From Pseudomonas sp. LD120 (GTDB lineage: Bacteria > Pseudomonadota > Gammaproteobacteria > Pseudomonadales > Pseudomonadaceae), in assembly GCF_009861525.1 (NCBI RefSeq), contig NZ_WVHL01000001.1, positions 1-64,000 of the forward strand: a stretch of 64,000 nucleotides of DNA, written 5' to 3'. The notes under the pieces were generated by a model. It was not told the origin of the DNA. It made no database searches and saw nothing but the letters and a program-made list of their open reading frames with translations. Made by a program: the position numbers and the translations under genes. Below are positions 9,153 to 17,995 of this stretch, piece by piece. Position 1 is the first letter of the stretch, and each line of letters opens with the position of its first letter.

Positions 9153-9368
9153 TCAGGGCCGCATGAAGCTGTAGTCCTGGTCGTCGTCGAGGTTTTCCGC
9201 GAGGAACTGCAGTTCGTCCGCCAGATCCTCGAGGCTACGCACGCCCTTGCTTTGCTGCACCACCGCACTGAGCAAGGCACGCAAGCTCAAGCCCGGCTCG
9301 AACCCTTCCTGCTGGGCACTTTGCAGACTGTCGTGCACTTCCTGCCGAGCCCATTGGTAGACACTCAT
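9153..9368 (-). CDS. conserved small hypothetical protein
   Basis: 71 residues starting MSVYQWARQEV at 9368, supported by an AGGAG site 8 bases upstream (an in-frame start at 9419 would add a poor leader). It is soluble, acidic and mostly helical, with EPGLSLRALLSAVVQQ and an acidic C-terminus (ENLDDDQDYSFMRP). There is no recognised domain. It is convergent with yacG at 10 bases, and probably conserved in pseudomonads at this spot. Function unknown. Confidence 0.7.
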   Translation of the reverse strand: MSVYQWARQEVHDSLQSAQQEGFEPGLSLRALLSAVVQQSKGVRSLEDLADELQFLAENLDDDQDYSFMRP

Positions 9369-9431
9369 GACCGCGCTCCTGAAATTTTTGCCGAGCATGC
9401 AGCGCGTCCACAAGCTCAACGTTGACGTGGA

Positions 9432-10121
9432 TCAAGAGCGTGAATCGTCATCTTTCCAGGGCGCCGAGAGGTAGCGGGTGCGGTTGAAGGTTTCCAGCCA
9501 TTCCGGACAAAACACCACCAGCGCGCTGATCAGCATGCCGTTGATGAATGCCTCGGGAAAGATGATCAACCATAGATAGCCGACAAAGTCCTCCAGCCAC
9601 TCAGGCATGGCAAAACGCTCATCGAGCCACAGCAAGACCAGGGCGCACAGCAGGCACAACAGTGCTGACAGCGCGGCGGCAAAGAACCCGGAGCAGAAAA
9701 TGTACACGAAGGGATTACGCGGCTGGGCACGCTCTACCAGCAAAGCGCAGGCCTCGGTTACCGCCGCCGGCAACAGGATCAGCAGCGAGCCATTGACCCC
9801 CAGCGCCGCTAGATCCTGGCGGCCCAGGGCGAGCAATCCCAGTTGCGCGATCAAGCCACCGATAATCGCCAACGGCCAATCCAGCAGCAGGGTCACCGCA
9901 GTCAGGCCAATGAAGTGATAGGAGACGCCAGTATCGAAGTCACGTCGCACCAGCCACAGCAGAAATAACCCGAACACCGTTCCGAACAGCAAATGCTGGC
10001 GGCGGGTATCGGTAAACAGCTCAACCCAGGGCGCACGCAACACCGCCCAGACCAGCACCGGCACATACAGCAGCCACCCCAGAACCAGGGTCTGCGGCGA
10101 CAGCAGTGCCGAACTGATCAT
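9432..10121 (-). CDS. energy-coupling factor-type membrane permease (CbiM-like)
   Basis: 229 residues with about seven hydrophobic segments (for example LLFGTVFGLFLLWLV, LIAQLGLLALG, ALSALLCLLCALVLLWL). It contains SYHFIGLTAVTLLLDWPLAIIGG, resembling the CbiM/NikM S-component family, with a His in the metal-site region. No ATPase or T-component gene is nearby, so its partners and substrate are unknown. Its ATG overlaps the stop of the following upstream gene (10118) by 4 bases, indicating a two-gene operon. Confidence 0.7.
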   Translation of the reverse strand: MISSALLSPQTLVLGWLLYVPVLVWAVLRAPWVELFTDTRRQHLLFGTVFGLFLLWLVRRDFDTGVSYHFIGLTAVTLLLDWPLAIIGGLIAQLGLLALGRQDLAALGVNGSLLILLPAAVTEACALLVERAQPRNPFVYIFCSGFFAAALSALLCLLCALVLLWLDERFAMPEWLEDFVGYLWLIIFPEAFINGMLISALVVFCPEWLETFNRTRYLSAPWKDDDSRS

Positions 10122-10585
10122 GGCTGAACCTGCTCCAGCGCCTCGGCCAATTGCTCAGCCGTGGCATATTCCTGACGAGACACCAACTGACCGTCTTGCA
10201 GTTGCAGCCATAGAACCTTGCCCTCGGTGGCAGAGTAACGCGCAGCCACGCGCCCTTCCCGATCGAGCATCACCCGGTAGGGATAATCGCGCATGGCCGG
10301 CACCGCGAACATCGTCGCGATCAACCTAGGCATGCGTTGGATATCCGCGACAAAGACTCCATGACGCGCCTGCAAATAGCCCTGGGGTTTGTCCTTGAGC
10401 GCCGCATTCACCATCTTGGCGGCATCCATGCTGCGTGCCACCAGCAGAATACGGGCCTGTGAATCAAGGCTATAGGCTTGATCGAATTGATCGAGCAAGG
10501 TCCAGGGCGCCAGGCGCTCACCGACTTCAACCGCCTGAGCCCACAACGGCAACAAGCACAGCAACAGAATTGACCAGCGCTTCAC
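10118..10585 (-). CDS. small secreted thioredoxin-fold-like protein
   Basis: 155 residues from GTG 10585, preceded by GAGGAG; the longer ATG-less extension is not signal-peptide-like. The signal peptide (KRWSILLLCLLPLWAQA) is followed by a redoxin-like opening, GERLAPWTLLDQFDQAYSL, and a C-terminal YRVMLDREGRVAARYSATEGKVLWLQL. The CxxC of active thioredoxins is absent, so it would be a non-catalytic relative. Homologues in pseudomonads are often loosely annotated as FAD/FMN-containing dehydrogenase, which the sequence does not support. It is the first gene of the operon with the CbiM-like permease. Confidence 0.6.
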   Translation of the reverse strand: MKRWSILLLCLLPLWAQAVEVGERLAPWTLLDQFDQAYSLDSQARILLVARSMDAAKMVNAALKDKPQGYLQARHGVFVADIQRMPRLIATMFAVPAMRDYPYRVMLDREGRVAARYSATEGKVLWLQLQDGQLVSRQEYATAEQLAEALEQVQP

Positions 10586-10728
10586 GGCACACTCCTCATC
10601 GATGGGTTGGACGGGAAACAGTCTACACCGCCCCTCGACAGGCTCCAGCAGGGCGTGAGGACCGGTGTGCCGAGGTTTTTCCCAAAGCATGGTTTTTAAG
10701 GTCACATTTGGGCGCTAAGCTTGAGAAC

Positions 10729-11358
10729 ATGGATGACTCAGATTTCTTGCGCCTGCTTACCATCCAGGCCGAACAAGCCAACGCGTTTCTGTCCAATGCC
10801 CGCAAATGGGAGCGTGAGCGTTGGGTCTGCCAGCGCCTGCTGCAAGGTCTGAATATTTCCTACCGCAATGACGAATTCACTGCCGCCGGGCAAGAACCAC
10901 CGGATGTGCTGTTTCGCGATGCCAGCTTTGAGGTGTTTTTTGTCCTCGACGAAGGCCGGCGCCTCAACGATGAGTGGCGCGATGAATTGCAACGCCGACG
11001 CAGCGCGTTCTCCCTGAGCCAGTTGGTACGCCGCGAAGCCAAACCCAAACGTATCCCAGCCAATGAGTTATTGCTGCGCCTGGCACCGACCTTGCGCAAG
11101 AAGGCCCATAACTACAAAGAACGCGGAATGGACCTCGGGGAACTGGACATCATTGCCTTCGCAACCCTGAAACGCGAAGTACTGGACCTGAACAGCCACT
11201 TTCCGCCGCCCACCGAATACTTGCGCCAGGGCTGGCGCTCGCTGTCCCTGGTAGGGCCCACCTTCGCCCGCGTGCTGTTCGCTCATCCGGATGCGCCGGA
11301 GTTTCTGCGTAGCAACCTGGGCCGCAGTATCGTTTTCGACGTCGGCATCAGCTTGTAA
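10729..11358 (+). CDS. DUF1780 domain-containing protein
   Basis: 209 residues from ATG 10729 (MDDSDFLRLL). A longer in-frame reading is open upstream but lies over the divergent gene. It is soluble and charged, with an N-terminal helix (FLSNARKWERERW), a nuclease-like EPPDVLFRDASFEVFFVL strand pair, an Arg/Glu-rich middle and a C-terminal PPPTEYLRQGWRSLSLVGP. DUF1780 is found mainly in Pseudomonas; its function is unknown, though the fold is described as restriction-endonuclease-like. The PPDV...FEVFF pattern could be such a core, which is inference. Confidence 0.8.
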   Translation: MDDSDFLRLLTIQAEQANAFLSNARKWERERWVCQRLLQGLNISYRNDEFTAAGQEPPDVLFRDASFEVFFVLDEGRRLNDEWRDELQRRRSAFSLSQLVRREAKPKRIPANELLLRLAPTLRKKAHNYKERGMDLGELDIIAFATLKREVLDLNSHFPPPTEYLRQGWRSLSLVGPTFARVLFAHPDAPEFLRSNLGRSIVFDVGISL

Positions 11359-11544
11359 ACCCAGTCAATACGCCTTGTGTGGGCATGGCGCAATCTACCC
11401 GGCAGTGGTAAAAAAGTACCCTGCCTGGCGCCGACAGGACCTCGCCAAAGCCCTCATGCGGCAACGGCTATGCTCCGTTACAGGTGCGGACTACACCGCG
11501 CTGTAACATTCCTCCGAGTTGCGACGTCTACCTACGAGGCCTTT

Positions 11545-11718
11545 ATGAGCAGCCGCCTGAACCCCGACGACCAACGCCATGTCGAAGAATACCTGCAACT
11601 GCCCCAACACCGAGTCGAGCGCCGGCCCTTCCGGCCGTGGATGCTTCTCATCGTGGTGGTTGTGGTAACGATCGCCCTGGGCCTGTTGAGCCGTTTTATC
11701 AGTTACCTGACGCTATGA
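11545..11718 (+). CDS. DUF3094 family small membrane protein
   Basis: 57 residues: a polar N-terminus (MSSRLNPDDQRHVEEYL) and one C-terminal membrane helix (WMLLIVVVVVTIALGLLSRF). It matches the short DUF3094 family of pseudomonads, of unknown function. It sits 60 bases upstream of ndh on the same strand and could be cotranscribed. Confidence 0.75.
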   Translation: MSSRLNPDDQRHVEEYLQLPQHRVERRPFRPWMLLIVVVVVTIALGLLSRFISYLTL

Positions 11719-11778
11719 GCTGCATCGCGCTCGCTCGGTTGACTGCACCGATTTCTTTTAGCCTTGCGAGATATCCCC

Positions 11779-13077
11779 ATGACTCATCGTATTGTCATCG
11801 TTGGCGGCGGCGCCGGCGGCCTGGAGTTGGCGACCCGCCTGGGTAAGACTCTGGGCAAGCGCGGCACCGCCAGCGTGATGCTGGTCGACGCCAACCTGAC
11901 CCATATCTGGAAACCACTGCTGCACGAAGTGGCCGCCGGTTCCCTGAACTCCTCCGAAGACGAACTCAACTACGTCGCCCAAGCCAAATGGAACCACTTC
12001 GAGTTCCAGCTGGGACGTATGAGCGGGCTTGATCGTCAACGCAAGAGAATCCAGTTAGCCGCCACCTACGACGAAGCGGGCGTGGAACTGCTACCGGCCC
12101 GGGAACTGGGCTACGACACCCTGGTGATCGCAGTGGGCAGCACCACCAACGACTTCGGCACCCAAGGTGCGGCCCAACACTGCCTGTTCCTCGACACGCG
12201 CAAGCAGGCCGAACGCTTCCACCAGCAGTTGCTCAACCACTACCTGCGGGCTCACGCCGGGCAGACCGATGCCGTGGAACAGATCAGCGTGGCCATCGTC
12301 GGCGCCGGAGCCACCGGTGTGGAACTGGCCGCCGAACTGCATAACGCGGCCCATGAGCTGGCAGCCTATGGCCTGGATCGTATCCAGCCAGAAAACATGC
12401 ACATCACCCTGATTGAGGCTGGACCACGGGTGTTGCCGGCCTTGCCCGAGCGCATCAGCGGACCGGTGCACAAGACCCTGGAAAAACTCGGGGTCAAGGT
12501 GCTGACCAACGCGTCAGTCAGCGAAGTGACCGCCGACAGTTTGATCACTGCTGATGGCCAGAGGATTCCCGCCAGCCTCAAGGTGTGGGCGGCCGGAATC
12601 CGCGCACCGGCGTTCCTCAAGGAGATCGACGGCCTGGAAACCAACCGCATCCACCAACTCCAAGTGCTGCCAACCCTGCAGACCACCCGTGACGAAAACA
12701 TCTTTGCCTTCGGCGACTGCGCCGCCTGCCCGCAACCGGGCAGTGACCGCAACGTACCGCCACGGGCCCAGGCTGCGCACCAGCAAGCGTCCTTGCTGGC
12801 CAAGTCGCTGAAGCTGCGCATCGAAGGCAAGGACCTGCCGACTTACAAATACACCGACTATGGCTCGCTGATCTCGCTGTCACGCTTTTCGGCGGTGGGC
12901 AACCTGATGGGCAATCTCACCGGCAGCGTGATGCTCGAAGGCTGGCTGGCGAGAATGTTCTACATATCGCTCTACCGCATGCACCAGATGGCGCTGTATG
13001 GTGTCTTCCGCACCGCGATGTTGATGCTCGGTAGCCGAATCGGACGCGGCACCGACCCCCGCCTGAAGTTGCACTAA
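11779..13077 (+). CDS. ndh: type II NADH dehydrogenase (NAD(P)/FAD-dependent oxidoreductase)
   Basis: 432 residues from ATG 11779 (MTHRIVIVGGG). FAD dinucleotide-binding motif GGGAGGLELATRLG is at residues 8-21, and a second Rossmann motif GAGATGVELAAEL for NADH lies near residue 180. FAFGDCAACPQP near residue 320 binds the flavin. The C-terminal amphipathic helix region (LARMFYISLYRMHQMALYG) attaches the enzyme to the membrane. It passes electrons from NADH to ubiquinone without pumping protons. A hairpin follows 14 bases after the stop. Confidence 0.9.
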   Translation: MTHRIVIVGGGAGGLELATRLGKTLGKRGTASVMLVDANLTHIWKPLLHEVAAGSLNSSEDELNYVAQAKWNHFEFQLGRMSGLDRQRKRIQLAATYDEAGVELLPARELGYDTLVIAVGSTTNDFGTQGAAQHCLFLDTRKQAERFHQQLLNHYLRAHAGQTDAVEQISVAIVGAGATGVELAAELHNAAHELAAYGLDRIQPENMHITLIEAGPRVLPALPERISGPVHKTLEKLGVKVLTNASVSEVTADSLITADGQRIPASLKVWAAGIRAPAFLKEIDGLETNRIHQLQVLPTLQTTRDENIFAFGDCAACPQPGSDRNVPPRAQAAHQQASLLAKSLKLRIEGKDLPTYKYTDYGSLISLSRFSAVGNLMGNLTGSVMLEGWLARMFYISLYRMHQMALYGVFRTAMLMLGSRIGRGTDPRLKLH

Positions 13078-13091
13078 GCGCCTGAACATAA

Positions 13092-13116
13092 GCCCCGCTA
13101 CGCAAGGTAGCGGGGC
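13092..13116 (+). terminator. probable ndh terminator hairpin
   Basis: A perfect 10-bp GC-rich stem (13092-13101 with 13107-13116) with a 5-base loop lies just after ndh and between convergent genes. No T run follows, so termination efficiency is uncertain. Confidence 0.55.
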
Positions 13117-13136
13117 AATCGGGCAAGCCGGTACGC

Positions 13137-14039
13137 CTAAAGGCACTCGTCGAGAAAGCTCACCACGGTGCCCATGCAGGCGACCCGCTCTTCGACGTGA
13201 GGCATGTGGCTGGAGTTTTCGAACAAGGCCCAGCGGATGTCAGGAATCTGCTCCAGGTAGGGCTTGACCACTGTCGGCGTGGCCTCGTCGTAACGGCCGG
13301 AGATCAGTAGCGCTGGTACGTTGATGTATTTCAAGCGCTCGACGATGGTCCAGTCCTTCAAGCTGGCAATAATATGGAATTCGTTGGGGCCATTCATCGC
13401 CCGATAGACTGTGGGATTGGCGTCAACCTTGGCAAAGGTACGAGCAACATCATCGGGCCAGGGCTTGATGCGACATACATGGCGATCATAAAAGACTCGC
13501 GAAGCTGCAACATACTCTGCAGAGCCGGTTGTCCCTGCTTGCTCATGCCGCAGCAGAGTCTGCTGCACCTCCTCAGGCAAAGCATCACGCAAGCGATTGG
13601 CCTCCGCGACCCAAGTGCGCATATCGGCCGGAGAGTTGGCAATAATCAATGCCCGTAAACCTGCGGGGCGCAGCACGGCATGTTCACTGGCCAGCATCCC
13701 GCCCCAGGATTGTCCCAGCAGTGCATAGTTATCGCTGATACCAAGGTGATCCAGAAGGTTGTCCAACTCCTCAAGAAACAGTTCAACTGTCCAGAATGAA
13801 GGGGGCTTGTCTGGCAGGTGAGTAGAAAAGCCATTACCAATCTGATCATAGTGAATGACCGCGCGACCACTGGCTGCTACATCCTTGAAAGTATCGACAT
13901 AATCATAGGTGCAACCTGGACCGCCATGCAGAATCACCAAGGGCGTATTGCCATTGCGTAAATCGCCGGTAACGCGGTACCACGTTCTATAAGCACCAAA
14001 GGAGGCATAGCCTTCGAGTGTTATCTTGTTCGAGTCCAT
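13137..14039 (-). CDS. pip: proline iminopeptidase family alpha/beta hydrolase
   Basis: 300 residues, the usual length. The oxyanion-hole motif HGGPG is at residues 38-42, the nucleophile Ser111 sits in GQSWGG, and Asp251 (GRYDEATP) and His278 (SSHMPH) complete the triad. The family removes N-terminal proline from small peptides. It lies directly downstream of a LuxR solo on the same strand and next to a peptide ABC transporter. This is the arrangement of the plant-responsive LuxR solo loci (XccR/OryR/PipR), where pip is the regulated target. Base composition is more AT-rich than flanking core genes. Confidence 0.9.
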   Translation of the reverse strand: MDSNKITLEGYASFGAYRTWYRVTGDLRNGNTPLVILHGGPGCTYDYVDTFKDVAASGRAVIHYDQIGNGFSTHLPDKPPSFWTVELFLEELDNLLDHLGISDNYALLGQSWGGMLASEHAVLRPAGLRALIIANSPADMRTWVAEANRLRDALPEEVQQTLLRHEQAGTTGSAEYVAASRVFYDRHVCRIKPWPDDVARTFAKVDANPTVYRAMNGPNEFHIIASLKDWTIVERLKYINVPALLISGRYDEATPTVVKPYLEQIPDIRWALFENSSHMPHVEERVACMGTVVSFLDECL

Positions 14040-14050
14040 TATGTGCCACT

Positions 14051-14085
14051 CCCTGTATTACACACGACTCAGACTATCGACAGGG
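14051..14085 (-). promoter_or_regulatory. inverted repeat in the pip upstream region, possible operator
   Basis: CCCTGT (14051-14056) and ACAGGG (14080-14085) form perfect 6-bp arms 23 bases apart, just upstream of the pip start. The minus-strand arm extends to CCCTGTCGAT, resembling one half of a lux box, but no matching second half sits at lux-box distance. It is a weak candidate for the LuxR site. Confidence 0.25.
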
Positions 14086-14128
14086 CAAGGTCAATGTAAC
14101 TAGAAGAAAAGATAGGTTTTACATCACC

Positions 14129-14890
14129 TCAGCTATCCAATAATCGGTAATGAACCGCTCGGGCAACGGCTTGGACCCGGTTCCTGGCCCCCAGCTTGTG
14201 CATGGCCGAGTTCAAATGGAGAGTCACGGTCGCCACAGACCGCTGTAATCGAGCAGCTATTTCTAAAGCCGTATAACCCTCTGCAGCCCACTTCATGCAC
14301 TCGCGTTCGCGTTTGGTCAGAGGTGTCGATGGATGATGTCCTTCTTTCTGACTCAGTACTGGATAGGCCGCCTCTTGCAGGGCATAGGCAATCAGACTGA
14401 ACTCCCCGAGAACATGACGCATATCCTTAAGCGCACTCTGAGTGCGACCGGAGCGTAACCCAGCAAGGCTGGCAAAACCGCCTTTCGGGAGATGGATGGG
14501 GACTGAGACACCATGGGCCATCTGAGCATTTTGCAGGTAGCTCACCACCGGTGCATGGCGTAAGCCGATTACTTCTTTCAGAACGGTCTCTGCCTCTGGT
14601 TGATAGGACCAGAGGAAAGGTGAAATAGAGTTAAGTGCCACGTGCTGGACTGGGTCAATCTGATAATAGCCCTCAGTGCACCAGAGCTCTTGCCATTCTG
14701 CCGGCGTCTTACGCAGAAGCACCTGCGGGGTAATCAGCAAACCATCATGATCAAATGGCACTGGACTGTAGTCGTATACCAACGCATCAAAGCCCAGGTT
14801 GGAGGCCAGCAGCATAGCCTCATCCAACTGCGCCTCCAGATTCCCTCCAGCTAAAAGACAGCCCTTGTACTCAGACAGCTTGATCTGCAT
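14129..14890 (-). CDS. LuxR-family solo regulator of the plant-responsive (PipR/OryR) type
   Basis: 253 residues from ATG 14890 (MQIKLSEYKG), with a GAGGGG site just upstream. The N-terminal autoinducer-binding domain keeps W66, D79, P80 and a downstream Trp equivalent to TraR W57, D70, P71 and W85. The residue equivalent to Tyr61 is Trp70. This Y-to-W change marks the LuxR solos that respond to plant compounds instead of acyl-homoserine lactones. The C-terminal LuxR HTH begins around LTKRERECMKWAAEG and includes ATVTLHLNSAMHKLGARNRVQAV. No luxI is in the window. It is transcribed towards pip and divergent from the ABC operon, the likely targets. Confidence 0.88.
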   Translation of the reverse strand: MQIKLSEYKGCLLAGGNLEAQLDEAMLLASNLGFDALVYDYSPVPFDHDGLLITPQVLLRKTPAEWQELWCTEGYYQIDPVQHVALNSISPFLWSYQPEAETVLKEVIGLRHAPVVSYLQNAQMAHGVSVPIHLPKGGFASLAGLRSGRTQSALKDMRHVLGEFSLIAYALQEAAYPVLSQKEGHHPSTPLTKRERECMKWAAEGYTALEIAARLQRSVATVTLHLNSAMHKLGARNRVQAVARAVHYRLLDS

Positions 14891-15052
14891 CCCCTCAGCT
14901 CCCTTATGGTTTTCATTCTTGGCAACCAATCAGTAGAATGCCATGCCTCGGCGAGGGACAGCCAGAGCGAACCTATAAGATTTGCTAGCTTACGGTGACG
15001 CAACGCCCCCATTAAGTTTGTTCATCAAGTAGCAACTGACAGGATGTTAGTG

Positions 15053-15220
15053 ATGCAGCAGGAAATGGCGACGGCCCTGCGACCAGATCAGGTGACCAGT
15101 GCCTCCAAGGTGTTGAATACACTCCCCGCTCCGACCAAGAACTCCCCCCGCCTACAAAAAGGCCCACGCTCTTCCAAACACCACGTGTTTATCTACAACA
15201 CCTTCGGGGCTGAGTCATGA
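15053..15220 (+). CDS. 55-residue ORF heading the ABC transporter operon (novel candidate)
   Basis: ATG 15053 to TGA 15218-15220. The first permease begins at ATG 15217, so the two overlap as ATGA, the same coupling used between the other genes of this operon. An AGGA ribosome site lies 8 bases upstream. About 69% of third codon positions are G or C, in line with real genes here. The peptide starts MQQEMATALRPDQ, has a basic, Pro-containing middle (LPAPTKNSPRLQKGPR) and ends with KHHVFIYNTFGAES. It has no signal peptide or membrane segment, and I recognise no family. It could be a leader, a small regulator or a peptide precursor. Confidence 0.45.
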   Translation: MQQEMATALRPDQVTSASKVLNTLPAPTKNSPRLQKGPRSSKHHVFIYNTFGAES

Positions 15221-16164
15221 GCCTCGGACGATACCGTTTTGTGCTTTCCCGTCCGTTGCAATTGCTGCCGGTGCTCTTCGGTATCAGCCTGATGACTTTT
15301 GTGATGGTGCGTTCAATTCCGGGAGATCCAGCCCGAATACTGCTGGGCAGCCGCAGCACCCCGGATGCCTTGTTGAAAATCAGAACCCAGTACGGTCTGG
15401 ATCAACCTCTATGGCAACAGTATCTCTATTTCCTTAAGAATCTTTTCAACGGCGAACTGGGCCAGTCTTTGCTGTACAAAGTCGATACGCTGAAACTCAT
15501 CAGTACCCGTATCGAACCTACGCTGCTGCTCGTATCAGGAAGCGTAATGCTGGCGTTGTTGATTGCACTGCCTCTGGCCACTTTGGCAGCACGCAACCAA
15601 GGCGGTTGGCTTGATCGATTGGTCCGACTGCTGAGCACCGCAGGTCTGGGCATGCCGGCATTCTGGTTGGGCATCATGCTGATTCTATTATTCAGCGTGC
15701 AATGGGGCCTGTTCCCGGTATCCGGTTACGGCCGCACCTGGCTAGAAAAGCTGCACCATCTGGTACTCCCTTGCTTGACTGTTGCTCTGGCCTTGTCGTC
15801 ATTACTGATTCGAAATCTGCGCGCAAGCCTTATTGATGAAATGCAAGCCGAGCATATCGCTGCCGCCCGAGCGCGAGGCCTTGATGAGAGAGTCATCTTC
15901 CGGCGCCATGTCTTGCCCAACGCATTGATCCCCACCGTAAACCTGCTAGCCGTGAACATTGGCTGGCTGATCAGTGGCACCGTCGTGATTGAAAGCCTGT
16001 TCGCAATCCCTGGCGTGGGTCAGCTGCTGGTGCGTGGAATATTCACCCGCGATTACATGGTGGTGCAGGGGGTAACGATGGCGCTGGCCTGCTCAACCGT
16101 GGCAGTGAACTTCCTTGCTGACCTTCTGACAGTCGCAATTGATCCTCGAGTCAAACTCCAATGA
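15217..16164 (+). CDS. peptide ABC transporter permease (DppB family)
   Basis: 315 residues with six membrane segments and the DppB/OppB hallmark N-terminus (LPVLFGISLMTFVMVRSIPGDPA). The cytoplasmic EAA loop is ARARGLDERVIFRRHVLPNALIP, which docks on the ATPase. It ends in the family pattern AIPGVGQLLVRGIFTRDYMVVQGV ... ADLLTVAIDPRVK. It is the first permease of a five-gene operon (permease, permease, ATPase, ATPase, binding protein), all overlapping by 4 bases. Substrate is probably di- or oligopeptides; plant-derived peptide mimics are possible given the LuxR/pip neighbours. Confidence 0.9.
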   Translation: MSLGRYRFVLSRPLQLLPVLFGISLMTFVMVRSIPGDPARILLGSRSTPDALLKIRTQYGLDQPLWQQYLYFLKNLFNGELGQSLLYKVDTLKLISTRIEPTLLLVSGSVMLALLIALPLATLAARNQGGWLDRLVRLLSTAGLGMPAFWLGIMLILLFSVQWGLFPVSGYGRTWLEKLHHLVLPCLTVALALSSLLIRNLRASLIDEMQAEHIAAARARGLDERVIFRRHVLPNALIPTVNLLAVNIGWLISGTVVIESLFAIPGVGQLLVRGIFTRDYMVVQGVTMALACSTVAVNFLADLLTVAIDPRVKLQ

Positions 16165-17012
16165 GCAGCATCACCACGGTTGCAAATGAGCGACAACACC
16201 TGGGGATCAATAGGGGCCAACTGAACCTGACTCTAGGGTTGGCCATTCTTTGTGCCTGGCTTTTGCTGGCGATACTGGCGCCATGGGCCGCACCGTTCGA
16301 CCCGCTCGAGCACAATATCGAGTTGCGTTTAAACGCCCCAAGCCTCGCCCACCTGCTTGGTACCGACAACTTCGGTCGCGACATCCTTTCCCGAGTCATC
16401 TGGGGAGCTCGGGTAGACCTTCAGCTTTCGCTGTTAGGCGTCATCCTGCCATTTTTGATTGGTACCTCAGTAGGAGCGTTGTCAGGCTACATAGGTGGAT
16501 ACTTCGACACCCTGTGCATGCGACTGATCGATATCATCTTAGCGTTTCCCTTTCTTGTGCTGATGTTGGCGATCATGATGCTGATCGGTCCCGGATTAGG
16601 CAGCTTCTACATTGCCATTGCATTAGTAGGATGGGTCTCCTACGCACGCCTGACGCGCTCACAAATTCTGGTTCTCAAAAAAAGCGACTTCGCCCTGGCA
16701 GCGAAAAGCATGGGCTTCAGCCACACGCGAATCCTGTTCCGACATCTACTACCTAATGCACTTTTCAGCTCCATTGTGTTTTTCATGTCCGATGCAGTGC
16801 TGATCCTGCTCAACGGTGCGGCCGTCAGTTATCTCGGTCTGGGTGTTCAGCCACCTACAGCTGAGTGGGGAACAATGATTGCCGAAGGCCAGAGTTTTAT
16901 TACTTCAGCCTGGTGGATCTGCACATTTCCCGGGTTGGCGATCATTTCCTTGGCAATGGGCTTCAGTCTGATGGCCGACGGCATCGCCGATCTACTCGGA
17001 AAGCGCTCGTGA
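16161..17012 (+). CDS. peptide ABC transporter permease (DppC family)
   Basis: 283 residues, six membrane segments. The DppC signature FDPLEHNIELRLNAPSLAH followed by LGTDNFGRDILSRVIWGARVDL is present near residues 50-90, and the EAA loop reads AAKSMGFSHTRILFRHLLPNA. It pairs with the preceding permease to form the channel. It overlaps both neighbours by 4 bases (ATGA; GTGA at its end). Confidence 0.9.
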   Translation: MSSITTVANERQHLGINRGQLNLTLGLAILCAWLLLAILAPWAAPFDPLEHNIELRLNAPSLAHLLGTDNFGRDILSRVIWGARVDLQLSLLGVILPFLIGTSVGALSGYIGGYFDTLCMRLIDIILAFPFLVLMLAIMMLIGPGLGSFYIAIALVGWVSYARLTRSQILVLKKSDFALAAKSMGFSHTRILFRHLLPNALFSSIVFFMSDAVLILLNGAAVSYLGLGVQPPTAEWGTMIAEGQSFITSAWWICTFPGLAIISLAMGFSLMADGIADLLGKRS

Positions 17013-17995
17013 AGCCGCCTCTCCTGCAGGTCGAAGAACTTAGCGTTATTGCCCGCTCAGCCGAGCGTGAAACCACTTTGGTGGACCGCCTCTCGTTCAC
17101 ACTCGCGGAGGGAGAAATACTTGGCCTCGTGGGCGAAAGCGGCAGCGGCAAAACCCTCGCCTGTCGCGCGCTCATGCGCTTGTTGCCAGCGCACAACCTG
17201 CATGTTCAGGGGCGCGCCGTGAGACTTGGCGATACCAACCTGCTGCAACTGAGCGAGAGTGAAATACGCAAAGTGCGAGGTCGTCAGCTAGGCATGGTGT
17301 TCCAAAACCCCACGAGTCACCTCGACCCACTGATGCGCATCGGCGAACAAATCAGTGAAGGTATTCAGCTGCACCATGCAGTAACCAGACGAGAAGCGCG
17401 TGCACTGGCTATCGACCTGCTGAGACAAGTGGGCATTCCCGACCCACGAGCCCGAGCAGAACACTACCCACATGAGTTCTCAGGCGGTATGCGACAACGG
17501 GCAATGATCGCTGTAGCCCTAGGCTGCAATCCGAAAATACTGATAGCCGACGAACCGACTACAGCCCTGGATGTGACGGTCCAAGCACAAATTCTGCGCC
17601 TGTTGCTGACTTTACGAGATGAACGAGGCTTGTCACTGATCCTAATCAGCCACGACTTGGGCGTTGTGGCCCAAACCTGTGATTCGATTGCAGTGATGTA
17701 CGCAGGCAGGCTTTGTGAGCGTGGCACGAGACATGACGTTCTGAAGTCTCCACAGCACCCATACACAGCGGGTTTGATTAGTTGCCAACCAGCGTACGGC
17801 ACAGGATATGGCCGTTTGAAAACAATAGCCGGCCAGCCGCCTTCATTCGATGCCCTTCCTCAAGGCTGTCGATTCGCTCCCCGCTGCCCACAATCCGTGG
17901 ACCTGTGCGTCAACACACAACCGGAACCACAGCCATCCCTTGCAGCGCCACGTATCGCCTGCCACTTCCCACTCAAGCCAGGAGTTTTACCTTGA
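17009..17995 (+). CDS. peptide ABC transporter ATP-binding protein (DppD family)
   Basis: 328 residues from GTG 17009, which overlaps the permease stop. Walker A GESGSGKT, signature EFSGGMRQR and Walker B ILIADEPTTALD are followed by the H-loop LILISHDLG. The C-terminal oligopeptide-ATPase domain has CRFAPRC and further Cys residues that in relatives can bind an iron-sulphur cluster. It energises import together with the next gene. Confidence 0.9.
   Translation: MKPPLLQVEELSVIARSAERETTLVDRLSFTLAEGEILGLVGESGSGKTLACRALMRLLPAHNLHVQGRAVRLGDTNLLQLSESEIRKVRGRQLGMVFQNPTSHLDPLMRIGEQISEGIQLHHAVTRREARALAIDLLRQVGIPDPRARAEHYPHEFSGGMRQRAMIAVALGCNPKILIADEPTTALDVTVQAQILRLLLTLRDERGLSLILISHDLGVVAQTCDSIAVMYAGRLCERGTRHDVLKSPQHPYTAGLISCQPAYGTGYGRLKTIAGQPPSFDALPQGCRFAPRCPQSVDLCVNTQPEPQPSLAAPRIACHFPLKPGVLP

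Noticed and set aside
10118..10585. FAD/FMN-containing dehydrogenase label for this protein
   Set aside because: No flavin-binding motif is visible; the sequence is a small secreted redoxin-like protein without CxxC.
15034..15052. Imperfect palindrome AACTGAC ... GTTAGTG as a lux box for the ABC operon
   Set aside because: The CTG-to-CAG-type spacing is one base short of a lux box and it overlaps the ribosome site of the 55-residue ORF, an unlikely place for an activator.
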